DNA from: Bacteroidales bacterium
GTDB lineage: Bacteria; Bacteroidota; Bacteroidia; Bacteroidales; UBA1402
DNA: 6,947 nucleotides
Direction: 5' to 3'
NCBI GenBank assembly: GCA_003506275.1
Contig: DOBD01000132.1
Location: forward strand, 583-7,529
The translations under genes were made by a program, and so were the position numbers. Positions 1 through 6,345 of the stretch are shown piece by piece. Below the pieces are notes generated by a model. It was not told the origin of the DNA. It searched no databases and saw only the letters and a list, made by a program, of their open reading frames with translations. The stretch's first letter is position 1. Each line of letters opens with the position of its first letter.

Positions 1-139
1 TTTCGTGGGCGAACATTTTGGTCATCATGACCAGGCCCACGTAAAAAGAAATGGCAAAAAACAGGCCGTACCAACGGACCTCCCAGTTGCCAATGAAAAA
101 AATGTCGGGTCTGAAGGTCCAGGTGATGTAGTTCAACAT
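1..139 (-). CDS. lgt: Prolipoprotein diacylglyceryl transferase, N-terminal part (cut by left edge)
   Basis: Reading the minus strand from the ATG at 139-137 gives 46 residues and one spare base, beginning MLNYITWTF and containing the RWYG motif at residues 22-25, then a hydrophobic stretch (about residues 25-40) that would be the first membrane helix. This resembles the start of Lgt proteins, where HWYG or RWYG precedes that helix. Lgt is an inner-membrane enzyme that moves a diacylglyceryl group from phosphatidylglycerol to the lipobox cysteine of prolipoproteins, the first step of lipoprotein maturation. An in-frame ATG four codons upstream (151-149) is also possible; 139 is preferred because relatives usually begin with MLNY or similar. 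A stop at 175-173 limits any further extension. The gene is divergent from the carotenoid genes and lacks a clear Shine-Dalgarno site. The catalytic region lies outside the window, so the call rests on the N-terminus only. Confidence 0.82.
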   Translation of the reverse strand, partial: MLNYITWTFRPDIFFIGNWEVRWYGLFFAISFYVGLVMMTKMFAHE

Positions 140-179
140 GGCTAGAGGCATTATGGGCGCCGGCGGCGCTTGTTACGGG

Positions 180-187
180 CAAAAATA
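180..187 (-). promoter_or_regulatory. Candidate -7 box of the lgt promoter
   Basis: The plus-strand CAAAAATA reads TATTTTTG on the minus strand, an exact match to the Bacteroidota -7 consensus TAnnTTTG. It would start transcription near 174, leaving a leader of about 23-35 bases before the candidate lgt starts at 151 and 139. No TTTG lies at the expected -33 distance, so the match is only half of a promoter and could occur by chance in this AT-rich gap. Confidence 0.4.
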
Positions 188-221
188 CCAAAAGGTCACG
201 AAACGAGCGCTGAAAACTGTG

Positions 222-247
222 TTTTTTCCGAATCTTTTGGGAAAAAA
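222..247. repeat. A/T inverted repeat in the lgt-crtI divergent gap
   Basis: TTTTTTCC at 222-229 is the exact reverse complement of GGAAAAAA at 240-247, with a 10-base spacer. It cannot be read as a normal terminator because an A-run, not a T-run, follows the hairpin on both strands. A second pair, CCAAAAG at 188-194 and CTTTTGG at 234-240, is also exact and overlaps it. Both lie between the two divergent starts, where an operator could be expected, but runs of A and T make chance pairing likely. Confidence 0.3.
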
Positions 248-292
248 AAAGAAAAGCCCCTCCCGCTGTTACAAAATTGGATAAAGACCGTC

Positions 293-331
293 TTTGTTTC
301 ATCGTGTCAATCAGAAAATACATTACTTTTA
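293..331 (+). promoter_or_regulatory. Weak candidate promoter for crtI-crtB
   Basis: TACTTTTA at 324-331 matches TAnnTTTG except for the last base and sits 19 bases before the crtI ATG. The nearest exact TTTG is at 293-296, which gives a 27-base spacer, longer than the usual 19-21 or so. An imperfect TTTC at 297-300 would give 23. The same octamer TACTTTTA serves as the candidate -7 box of the beta-barrel gene at 3493-3500, which adds slight support. Confidence 0.3.
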
Positions 332-350
332 AGTCTGAAATCTTCTATCA

Positions 351-1874
351 ATGAGTGAAACTAAGCAGGCCATTGTCATTGGAGCGGGCGTAGGCGGATT
401 AGCCACTGCCATACACCTGGCCAAAGCAGGCATGGCCGTAACCGTCTATGAAAAAAACGGCCAACCTGGTGGCCGTTGTGGCAGCATCTGCAGGGATGGC
501 CATCGGTTCGACCTGGGCGCCACCATTTACCTCATGCCTTCCATTTACAAAGATACCTTTGCCAAGTTGGGATTGCCGGTGGATCAACACCTGGAGACCA
601 AGCCGCTCACCACGATTTATCGGCTGTACTTTGACGATGGGGTTACTTTTGATTTTACGACGGATAAAGAGGCTTTCAATGCCCAGGTGGAGCGATTGGA
701 ACCTGGCAGCACGCCCAGGATCAACGCCTATATCGCCCATGGGTATACGATGTTTCAGGCTGCGATGACCCGTTTGCTGGGCCGTAATTTCACGCATCTG
801 TTTCAGTTTATTACGCTGCGCAATATCGGACTCCTGTTTACCATCAAGGCGCATTTGCGGCACATGCCCTACATCAAACAGTTGGTGAAAAATCCTCATT
901 TACAGAAGATCCTGACCTTTCAGAATATTTACGTAGGTCAAAATCCTTATACGGCACCGGCGCTGTTTTCCATGTTGCCGGCAGCTGAATTGACGGAAGG
1001 CTCCCTCTTTCCTGTGGGTGGTATGTATCAGATTGTTGAGGTGCTGTTGAAGGAGGCCCTGAGGTTGGGCGTAAACGTGCGCTGTGCTTCGCCTGTTGAG
1101 CGGATTCTGACCGGACATCGATGCGTCAAGGGTGTCAGGTTGGCCGATGGTCAGGAACACCTGGCCGATCTGGTGGTCGCCAATGCCGACTTGCCGTATG
1201 TGTATGACCAGTTGTTGGGTGACAAGCAGATGACGGCCAGGCTCAAGCGGTGTTCCTATTCCTGTTCAGCCCTGGTGTTTCATTGGGCACTGGATAAGCG
1301 CTATCCGCAGCTTCATCATCACAATGTCTTTTTGACCGAGCCCTACAAGGAAGGATTTGACAAAATATTTACCGATAAGACGCTCTCGGATACCCCTTGC
1401 TTCTATGTTCATGCACCCGTGTCCACCGATCCTACCGCTGCCCCTGAGGGACACGACTCACTGACCATCCTGGTACCGGTAGGCCATGTGGATCCGTCCA
1501 AACACCAGGATTGGCAGCGGTTGACCGATACAGCCAGGCGCTTCGTGTTTAAGCGACTTGCACAGGAAGGTCTGGATGATCTGGAAGCGCACCTCACGTT
1601 TGAACTCACCGCACATCCCGGCGAGTGGAACGCTCATTTCAACGTGACCAAGGGTGCTGTGTTTGGTAGCTTAAGCCACAGTCTGCTTCAAATGGGCTAT
1701 TTCCGACCGCACAACCGGCATGATCGATACAGGAACCTCTATTTCGCCGGTGGCAGCACTCACCCCGGTAATGGGGTGCCGTTGGTATTGCTTTCCGCCC
1801 AACTGACGTGCGAACGCATTACCAAGGATTTTCAAGACCATCAGGTCCGGACCTCCAATCAGTCAACTTCGTAA
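351..1874 (+). CDS. crtI: CrtI-type phytoene (or C30) desaturase
   Basis: The 507-residue product is an FAD-dependent carotenoid desaturase of normal family length. The N-terminus carries the dinucleotide-binding fold: G11-A-G13-V-G-G16, the acidic E34 at the end of the second strand, and GGR at 40-42. A middle segment has FPVGGMYQIVEVL near residues 220-232, like the YPxGGM-type stretch of bacterial and archaeal phytoene desaturases. The C-terminus has the family signature at about 462-490, including GGSTHPGNGVP. The family removes hydrogens stepwise from phytoene or dehydrosqualene to build the conjugated chain, using FAD and working at the membrane. The pairing with the synthase gene 13 bases downstream supports one operon. 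The motifs do not separate CrtI, CrtN or hydroxycarotenoid desaturase (CrtD-like) activity, so substrate and number of desaturations are open. No Shine-Dalgarno site is seen; the ATG lies directly before the Rossmann strand, where family members start. Confidence 0.85.
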   Translation: MSETKQAIVIGAGVGGLATAIHLAKAGMAVTVYEKNGQPGGRCGSICRDGHRFDLGATIYLMPSIYKDTFAKLGLPVDQHLETKPLTTIYRLYFDDGVTFDFTTDKEAFNAQVERLEPGSTPRINAYIAHGYTMFQAAMTRLLGRNFTHLFQFITLRNIGLLFTIKAHLRHMPYIKQLVKNPHLQKILTFQNIYVGQNPYTAPALFSMLPAAELTEGSLFPVGGMYQIVEVLLKEALRLGVNVRCASPVERILTGHRCVKGVRLADGQEHLADLVVANADLPYVYDQLLGDKQMTARLKRCSYSCSALVFHWALDKRYPQLHHHNVFLTEPYKEGFDKIFTDKTLSDTPCFYVHAPVSTDPTAAPEGHDSLTILVPVGHVDPSKHQDWQRLTDTARRFVFKRLAQEGLDDLEAHLTFELTAHPGEWNAHFNVTKGAVFGSLSHSLLQMGYFRPHNRHDRYRNLYFAGGSTHPGNGVPLVLLSAQLTCERITKDFQDHQVRTSNQSTS

Positions 1875-1887
1875 CTCCCCCTTCAAT

Positions 1888-2829
1888 ATGACGACGCAAG
1901 AGACAGCCCTCGCCCTGTTTGAAACCATTGATTTCAACGCCATCAAAGACCACCCCAATATCCTGATAGCGGCCAATTTCTGGGATGAAGAACGTTACCA
2001 GGCAGCCAAAACCTGTTACACCCTCATGCGTGCTGTCGATGACCTGGTGGATAATTTCAAAACGGAACACCCCGTCTTGACCGAAAGTGACAGGGATGAA
2101 TTGATGGAGGGTGTCAATACCTGGGTTAGTCGACTGTTGGATGATGCCAAAACGGGAGGTGAACACCAAGCCATCGTTGAAACCTTTGAACGATTCAAGA
2201 TTCCCTTATGGCCCATGCGTTCCTTTGCCCGATCGATGGTGTACGACATCATGCACGATGGTTTTCCTACCCTCAAGGCTTTTTTGGACTATAGCAAGGG
2301 GGCCTCAGTGGCACCGGCTTCCATCTTTGTACACCTGTGTGGTTTGAGAACCAAGCATGGTTCCTACCTCAAGCCGGCATTCGATGTTCGTGCCGCTGCC
2401 ACTCCCTGTGCCCTTTTCAGCTACCTGGTGCACATCATCCGTGATTTCAGAAAAGATACCTTCAACAACCTGACCTACCTGGCCGACGATATCCTGGCCA
2501 GGGAAGGCTTGAGCCGAAATGACCTCCCTGCCATAGCCAGCAGCGATACCGTGCCGGAAGCCTTCAGGAGGGTCGTCCGCACCTATTACCACGAGGCCGG
2601 TCGTTACAAGGAAGAAACCCTGTCCATGATTCAAACCGTGTATCCTCGTCTTGAACCCAGGTATCGTCTCAGTTTATCCATCGTTTTTGCGTTGTACGAC
2701 ATGGTGTACAAACGCATTGATCCAGACAGGGGAACCTTCAGTACTGAAGAACTCAATCCGACTGCTGGGGAAATCAAAGACGTTGTTTATCAGACCATCC
2801 TTCACTACAAGGATGAGTTCGTTTATTGA
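1888..2829 (+). CDS. crtB: Squalene/phytoene synthase family protein
   Basis: The 313-residue product belongs to the head-to-head prenyl synthase family, which joins two farnesyl or geranylgeranyl diphosphates through a presqualene- or prephytoene-type intermediate. The first Mg-diphosphate motif is intact: Y44, R48 and D51-D-L-V-D55 have the family spacing. The second motif is unusual. At residues 182-190 it reads HIIRDFRKD, where relatives usually have NxxRDxxED; the two outer aspartates D186 and D190 remain, but Asn is replaced by His182 and Glu by Lys189. The usual R-x-R-x-Y after it is NNLTY (193-197). This points to a divergent clade or altered product range, not a dead gene, because both DxxxD pairs are kept and the reading frame is full length. 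The start is 13 bases after the crtI stop, so translation probably follows from one transcript. The crtB symbol rests on the neighbour; a C30 (CrtM-like) or squalene-forming role is equally compatible with the sequence. Confidence 0.8.
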   Translation: MTTQETALALFETIDFNAIKDHPNILIAANFWDEERYQAAKTCYTLMRAVDDLVDNFKTEHPVLTESDRDELMEGVNTWVSRLLDDAKTGGEHQAIVETFERFKIPLWPMRSFARSMVYDIMHDGFPTLKAFLDYSKGASVAPASIFVHLCGLRTKHGSYLKPAFDVRAAATPCALFSYLVHIIRDFRKDTFNNLTYLADDILAREGLSRNDLPAIASSDTVPEAFRRVVRTYYHEAGRYKEETLSMIQTVYPRLEPRYRLSLSIVFALYDMVYKRIDPDRGTFSTEELNPTAGEIKDVVYQTILHYKDEFVY

Positions 2830-2857
2830 GGAAAATTAATAAAAACTCATAAATTAG

Positions 2858-2887
2858 TTTGTTTTATTTCACAAATGTGTATATTTG
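2858..2887 (+). promoter_or_regulatory. Strong Bacteroidota-type promoter for the lysine-rich gene
   Basis: TTTG at 2858-2861 is followed after 18 bases by TATATTTG at 2880-2887, an exact match to TAnnTTTG. Transcription would begin near 2893, about 27 bases before the ATG at 2920. The earlier in-frame ATG at 2875 lies upstream of the -7 box and would not be in this transcript, so the promoter decides the start. It is the best promoter match in the window. Confidence 0.7.
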
Positions 2888-2919
2888 TGCGGTTGTTAAA
2901 CAAATTCAACGCGCAGAAT

Positions 2920-3378
2920 ATGGAAACGAAAAACAAAAGAGGAAAAAAGCCACTGCCTTATTCGGCCTATTTAGAAGCCGAGAAAGTTTACCTGGAAGGT
3001 AAATCTGTAGATAAAATTGCTGCCTTCAATGCACTCCCTGAAGCAGAGAAAAAAAGAACCCTGGCACAAGTAAAAAGCCGTCTGAAAAAACAATCAGGTG
3101 TTGCAAAACCTGTAGTTAATAAGCCGGAAGGAGTACTTGATGCGGTGGATGCCTTGTTTAAGGTTATCAAAAAAGAGGGAGCAAAATTGTCGGAAAAACA
3201 ATTGGCAAAACTGTATGTAAGACTTGAAGGTGTCAAGGAAAAAATTGAAGAAGCTAAAGTGTTGGCCAAACAAAAAGAATCAGAAGCAAAAAGCGGACGA
3301 AAAGCCAAGGAATTAGCTAAAAAAAAAGCAGCCCTAGAAGCTCTAAAAAAAGAAATTGATCGTTTGGAACAGGCCTGA
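2920..3378 (+). CDS. Small lysine-rich coiled-coil protein, function unknown
   Basis: I do not recognise this 152-residue protein. About 33 residues are lysine and 6 arginine, against about 23 acidic, so it is strongly basic. The first 12 residues are a basic tail (KNKRGKK). Residues 14-55 look helical and include YLEGKSVDKIA, which loosely resembles the start of a helix-turn-helix but cannot be called one. After a Pro/Gly/Val-rich linker (about 60-72), the rest is predicted by eye to be long charged helix, ending in a Lys/Glu/Ala/Leu heptad-like coiled coil (about 90-152). There is no signal peptide or membrane segment, so it is probably cytoplasmic and might bind nucleic acid; that is inference. 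The start at 2920 is chosen because the promoter covers the upstream ATG at 2875. Lysine codons are nearly all AAA, and the gene is much more A-rich than its neighbours, which could mean high expression, transfer, or simply its composition. It has its own promoter and terminator. Confidence 0.75.
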   Translation: METKNKRGKKPLPYSAYLEAEKVYLEGKSVDKIAAFNALPEAEKKRTLAQVKSRLKKQSGVAKPVVNKPEGVLDAVDALFKVIKKEGAKLSEKQLAKLYVRLEGVKEKIEEAKVLAKQKESEAKSGRKAKELAKKKAALEALKKEIDRLEQA

Positions 3379-3420
3379 TTTATTTCCTGTTAAGCGTTAT
3401 TTCGGATTTTAACTCACTAT

Positions 3421-3472
3421 CCGCCCCCCATTCAGCCAACCATCGGGATGCGCTTTGGGGGCGGTTTTTTTT
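3421..3472 (+). terminator. Rho-independent terminator after the lysine-rich gene
   Basis: CCGCCCCC at 3421-3428 pairs exactly with GGGGGCGG at 3457-3464 and is followed directly by eight Ts (3465-3472). The 28-base loop is long for a terminator, but it contains a small CATC/GATG pair (3441-3450) that may fold it further. It lies 43 bases after the stop at 3378 and separates the lysine-rich gene from the beta-barrel gene. Confidence 0.75.
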
Positions 3473-3500
3473 GTCAGAACGGTGAATATGGTTACTTTTA
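3470..3500 (+). promoter_or_regulatory. Promoter for the beta-barrel gene, overlapping the terminator T-tract
   Basis: TTTG at 3470-3473 uses the last Ts of the upstream terminator. After 19 bases comes TACTTTTA at 3493-3500, which matches TAnnTTTG except for the last base. Transcription would start near 3506, about 32 bases before the ATG at 3538. Confidence 0.5.
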
Positions 3501-3537
3501 CCGACGTTTTGACGTTTCAATCCCTCAGCACCACTGT

Positions 3538-4275
3538 ATGACACACTTACTCCGTTACGTCCTCGCAATTTGTTGCGCAACCTTCGTATTCAATACCTTC
3601 GGACAGGCTCAACCACGTTTGGGTGTCAAGGCTGGTACCACTATGACCGACTTGAAGACCACTTCGGTTGTTCTGCCTGATGTAGACCCGCTCTTGAACG
3701 CTCATGTAGGGGTTATTTTCCAATACAGCCCCCTGGGATCAGCCTTCAAACGGTTGGATCTCAGTCAACCAGTGGCAAAAAAGAAGACGTTTTGGAGTGA
3801 TTTTGCCTGGGGACTGGCCGTGCAACCTGAATTATTGTTCATAACAGGCGGCGGGCGTTTAAACAACGCTTCCAACAGCTATTTCACCGCTATGGGCCTG
3901 ACGGAAACCACCTATACACTCAGAACCTACGACATGGAACTACCCCTCAACCTGCAAGCCGGGATTCGTTACAAGCGTACGTTGTACATGGCTCAATTTG
4001 CACCGTTCGTAGGGCTGAGGCTGAGTGGGAGTCTCAACGGATCAACGACCGATTACAAGACGGTGGACGGAACGTTTCCATTCAATCAATGGGCCTTCGG
4101 GTATGGTTACGGTGTCGGCCTTCAAAATAACCACTGGCAATGTGCGATTAACTACAAGCTGACCACCACGCCGTTGGGACAGGAAACCCCACATCCTTTT
4201 ACCAACGTCAATTACAATCCTTTTCATTTGATGAATCAACGAAGCCTGACCGTGTCGGTGGGGTATCTTTTTTAA
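3538..4275 (+). CDS. Outer-membrane beta-barrel protein (PorT-like family)
   Basis: The 245-residue product begins with a signal peptide: MTHLLRY, a hydrophobic core (about 8-21), and a likely signal peptidase I site after G-Q-A24. The mature part starts PRLGVKAGTTMTDL, like the first strand of the Bacteroidota outer-membrane beta-barrel family (OMP_b-brl_2/PorT-like), and has alternating hydrophobic/polar strands, a MELPLNLQAGIRYK segment typical of that family, a GYGYGVGLQ strand, and a C-terminal SLTVSVGYLF ending in phenylalanine, as many outer-membrane proteins do. It should sit in the outer membrane; its cargo or partner is unknown. An open frame reaches back to an ATG at 3448, but that lies inside the terminator and upstream of the promoter, and only the 3538 start places the signal peptide at the N-terminus. 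Its stop codon overlaps that of the convergent FAS1 gene. Confidence 0.75.
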   Translation: MTHLLRYVLAICCATFVFNTFGQAQPRLGVKAGTTMTDLKTTSVVLPDVDPLLNAHVGVIFQYSPLGSAFKRLDLSQPVAKKKTFWSDFAWGLAVQPELLFITGGGRLNNASNSYFTAMGLTETTYTLRTYDMELPLNLQAGIRYKRTLYMAQFAPFVGLRLSGSLNGSTTDYKTVDGTFPFNQWAFGYGYGVGLQNNHWQCAINYKLTTTPLGQETPHPFTNVNYNPFHLMNQRSLTVSVGYLF

Positions 4276-6188
4276 TAGATGTCTTCCGATTCCAGCAAAC
4301 TGGTTGGGACGAATTCCATGTAGTCAAACATAAACTCACCACCGCTGAGGCCCTTTACGCCCAAGGTGTGACGCCCCGCTTTGGTAAAGCGGTAAATACC
4401 CATGATGCGCCGAAGCAGGTTGGGGCTGTGCCTGGCATCCTCGGATCCGGCGAACCATTCATCGTTGGGAGCCTTGAAAACGGCTGGGGCTTTCATGAAG
4501 CCACGGTTGCGCATCATCTTGTCGTTTTGGAAGCCTTCGATGTCGTCTTCTTCCGTGCCTGGCTCCACATAGCCGATGGAGGGGTCGTTACCCAGGTTAC
4601 CCAGGTTGAGGGGTACACCGCAAGGTTCCCCATCAAAATACAGCTGGGCCACACCGCGGTTGGAGTTGGCTCCAAAGCCAAATCGCACCTCGTAGGTTCC
4701 CTCGGGAATGGGTAGGGTTTCAATGACAAAGTCGTACAAGCTCCCTTTCTTGGCCCGTAGGAAAATCTCATCTCCTTCGTAATTCTGGTACTTGGGGTAA
4801 CCGGTCAGGTAGCCCAAGGTGGTTTGTTCGGAACTCGTGACCCTTTTCAGATACCCCCTGGGCAGCATAAAGCGTAGGTTGGGATCGGTGACACCCCGTC
4901 CCCTCATGTTGTTGTTGGACAACTCGTCGAAGAAACTGGACGAGTCGAACCGGAGGCGTTTGGTGCTCATCATCGTATGAACGGCGTTGTCATACACAAG
5001 CAGGTTGTCTATTTCGTGGTAGACACCGTTGCCGGCTTCCTTGTCGGAGTTGGCACGAACAATACGGACAGAAGTACCCGTTGATGGATTCCAGTTAATC
5101 AAGTTGGCCCCGTTGATGCTCCTTCGTTTGCACACTTCCAGCAAGGTGTTGGGACACATGGTCTCGATGTATTCGTACATATCCCTGGTTTTGAGCATTT
5201 GGTCGGTGTCGTAGGCATCGATGAAACGATTGTAACCCAACTCCTTGGTTATGAGGTGGTAGGCTACGAATCGGTTCAGGCTGTTGCGGCGATCCTTGGG
5301 GTTGGTGATGCCGGCGTCTTCCGGGTAGACTTCATCGTAAATCTGGGCGGCCTTGGCTTTTAGGCTGGCCATGTCAGTGATGCCGTTGGCAGCATAGGTG
5401 GCGTTGCTTTCCATCAACAAGGTGTAGCCGAACAGGCGGCGCTGGGGCAGCGTTTCGTAAAACCAGTTTTTAGCATCAATGGTGGTGGTAATCAAGTGGG
5501 TGTAGAGCTCGGGATCGTACGATTTATCTTCTTCCTCCAGCAGGGAGTCTGCGAGCCCTGTTTCTTCCAACGCTAAATAGAAAAGGGTGAACAGGCAGTC
5601 CTTGGCGACCACTTCAAGGATGCCATCCCTGACAGGATTCAAGGCCTCCTCAATGCGGTGGATGATGCCATTGTTCACCTCGATGTCCCGTTCAATCAGT
5701 TTGGCATTGCCGTTGACCAACAGGGTACCATCCGGTTGCAGGTTGATGCTGATGTAGCGGTCGCTCATGGTGATGTAGGGGATGCGCCCTTCCTTGGGAA
5801 ATTCATTGGCGTGTATGGTCCAATCCATGATGATGTGGTCGTAAGCAAACTGCTTGAGGCTGTCAATGTGAAAATCGGACCAGCCTTGTTTGCCTCTGGA
5901 CTGATAATAGGTGAGCATGGCCTCGTTATCGGGCACAAAACAGGTATAGGAGCCATAGGTGCTCAGTAAGCCCATGACACCAGTGGTATCCAGGATGGCC
6001 GTGAATTCGGAATAATCGGCCGCGTTGTTCATCAGGTATTCACCGACATTGGGGACGATCTTGGTGTACAGGTTCCCCTCGATGTCGTCGGAGTCGCACG
6101 CCGTGAAGTTAAACAGGAAGACGCAACCCAGTAAAAGACTACCGGTCAACGCGTGAATGGCTTTGGTATGGAAAGGTGTGTTTTTCAT
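4272..6188 (-). CDS. FAS1 (fasciclin) domain lipoprotein, probably cell-surface
   Basis: The 638-residue product starts with a lipoprotein signal peptide: MKNTPFHTKAIH, a hydrophobic core (13-28), and a lipobox F28-T-A-C31. The acidic CDSDD that follows resembles the lipoprotein export signal that sends Bacteroidota lipoproteins to the cell surface. A first FAS1 domain spans about 48-185, with YTCFVPDNEAM (81-91, the conserved TxFxPxNxA motif) and NNGIIHRIEEAL (172-183). A second, more divergent FAS1 domain spans about 190-400, including LNRFVAYHLITKEL (304-317) and GNGVYHEIDNLLVYD (386-400). The remaining 238 residues include a beta-sandwich-like part (GTYEVRFGFGANSN) and end near FMFDYMEFVP; I cannot name this domain with confidence. 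FAS1 domains mediate adhesion or ligand binding; in Bacteroidota such proteins often accompany SusC/SusD pairs, but none is visible here. An in-frame ATG at 6272 would add 28 residues ahead of the signal peptide and is rejected. A weak -7-like TTTCTTTG lies at 6230-6223. Confidence 0.8.
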   Translation of the reverse strand: MKNTPFHTKAIHALTGSLLLGCVFLFNFTACDSDDIEGNLYTKIVPNVGEYLMNNAADYSEFTAILDTTGVMGLLSTYGSYTCFVPDNEAMLTYYQSRGKQGWSDFHIDSLKQFAYDHIIMDWTIHANEFPKEGRIPYITMSDRYISINLQPDGTLLVNGNAKLIERDIEVNNGIIHRIEEALNPVRDGILEVVAKDCLFTLFYLALEETGLADSLLEEEDKSYDPELYTHLITTTIDAKNWFYETLPQRRLFGYTLLMESNATYAANGITDMASLKAKAAQIYDEVYPEDAGITNPKDRRNSLNRFVAYHLITKELGYNRFIDAYDTDQMLKTRDMYEYIETMCPNTLLEVCKRRSINGANLINWNPSTGTSVRIVRANSDKEAGNGVYHEIDNLLVYDNAVHTMMSTKRLRFDSSSFFDELSNNNMRGRGVTDPNLRFMLPRGYLKRVTSSEQTTLGYLTGYPKYQNYEGDEIFLRAKKGSLYDFVIETLPIPEGTYEVRFGFGANSNRGVAQLYFDGEPCGVPLNLGNLGNDPSIGYVEPGTEEDDIEGFQNDKMMRNRGFMKAPAVFKAPNDEWFAGSEDARHSPNLLRRIMGIYRFTKAGRHTLGVKGLSGGEFMFDYMEFVPTSLLESEDIY

Positions 6189-6318
6189 GGATGATGCTGC
6201 TTTTGATGCCAATCGAATGACACAAAGAAACAACATTTTTGCAAGAAGCAGGTCTAAAAAAACGTCAATCAAGAGGGGTAAATCATGCGAACGGCCAGCT
6301 GGTACCTTCCTATCGTAG

Positions 6319-6332
6319 CCATGCCAACATGG
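6319..6332. repeat. Inverted repeat upstream of zwf, possible operator
   Basis: CCATG at 6319-6323 and CATGG at 6328-6332 form an exact 5-base inverted repeat around a CCAA spacer. It occupies the place where a -33 TTTG would be expected for the zwf -7 box at 6346-6353, and no TTTG is present there. This is the position in which an activator might bind, but a 5-base arm is short and chance is a real alternative. Confidence 0.3.
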
Positions 6333-6345
6333 TGTTGTTTTTTTG

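Noticed and set aside
170..358. A 62-codon plus-strand open frame before crtI
   Set aside because: It covers the divergent promoter gap, overlaps the crtI start by 8 bases, and its translation has no recognisable features.
351..2829. Hopanoid-type squalene genes (hpnC/hpnD/hpnE) as an alternative identity
   Set aside because: Only one synthase is present, and the oxidoreductase has the length and C-terminal GGSTHPGNGVP signature of carotenoid desaturases rather than the shorter HpnE; not fully excluded for the synthase.
2875..2919. A 15-residue N-terminal extension of the lysine-rich protein
   Set aside because: The ATG at 2875 lies upstream of the TATATTTG -7 box, so it would not be in the main transcript; the extension also differs in composition from the rest.
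3448..3537. A 30-residue N-terminal extension of the beta-barrel protein
   Set aside because: It would start inside the terminator hairpin and push the signal peptide away from the N-terminus.
4249..4273. Possible terminator for the beta-barrel gene: ACCG-TGT-CGGT hairpin, then six Ts
   Set aside because: The stem is only 4 bp, it lies inside the coding region, and 8 bases separate it from the T-run.
4368..4715. Long plus-strand open frames opposite the FAS1 gene (also 5658-5969)
   Set aside because: They are antisense shadows of a gene with clear FAS1 and lipobox motifs and show no family features of their own.
6223..6230. Possible -7 box for the FAS1 gene (TTTCTTTG on the minus strand)
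   Set aside because: It misses the A of TAnnTTTG and has no -33 partner; noted in the gene entry but too weak to list as a promoter.
6189..6272. A 28-residue N-terminal extension of the FAS1 lipoprotein
   Set aside because: It places a second hydrophobic stretch before an already complete lipoprotein signal peptide.
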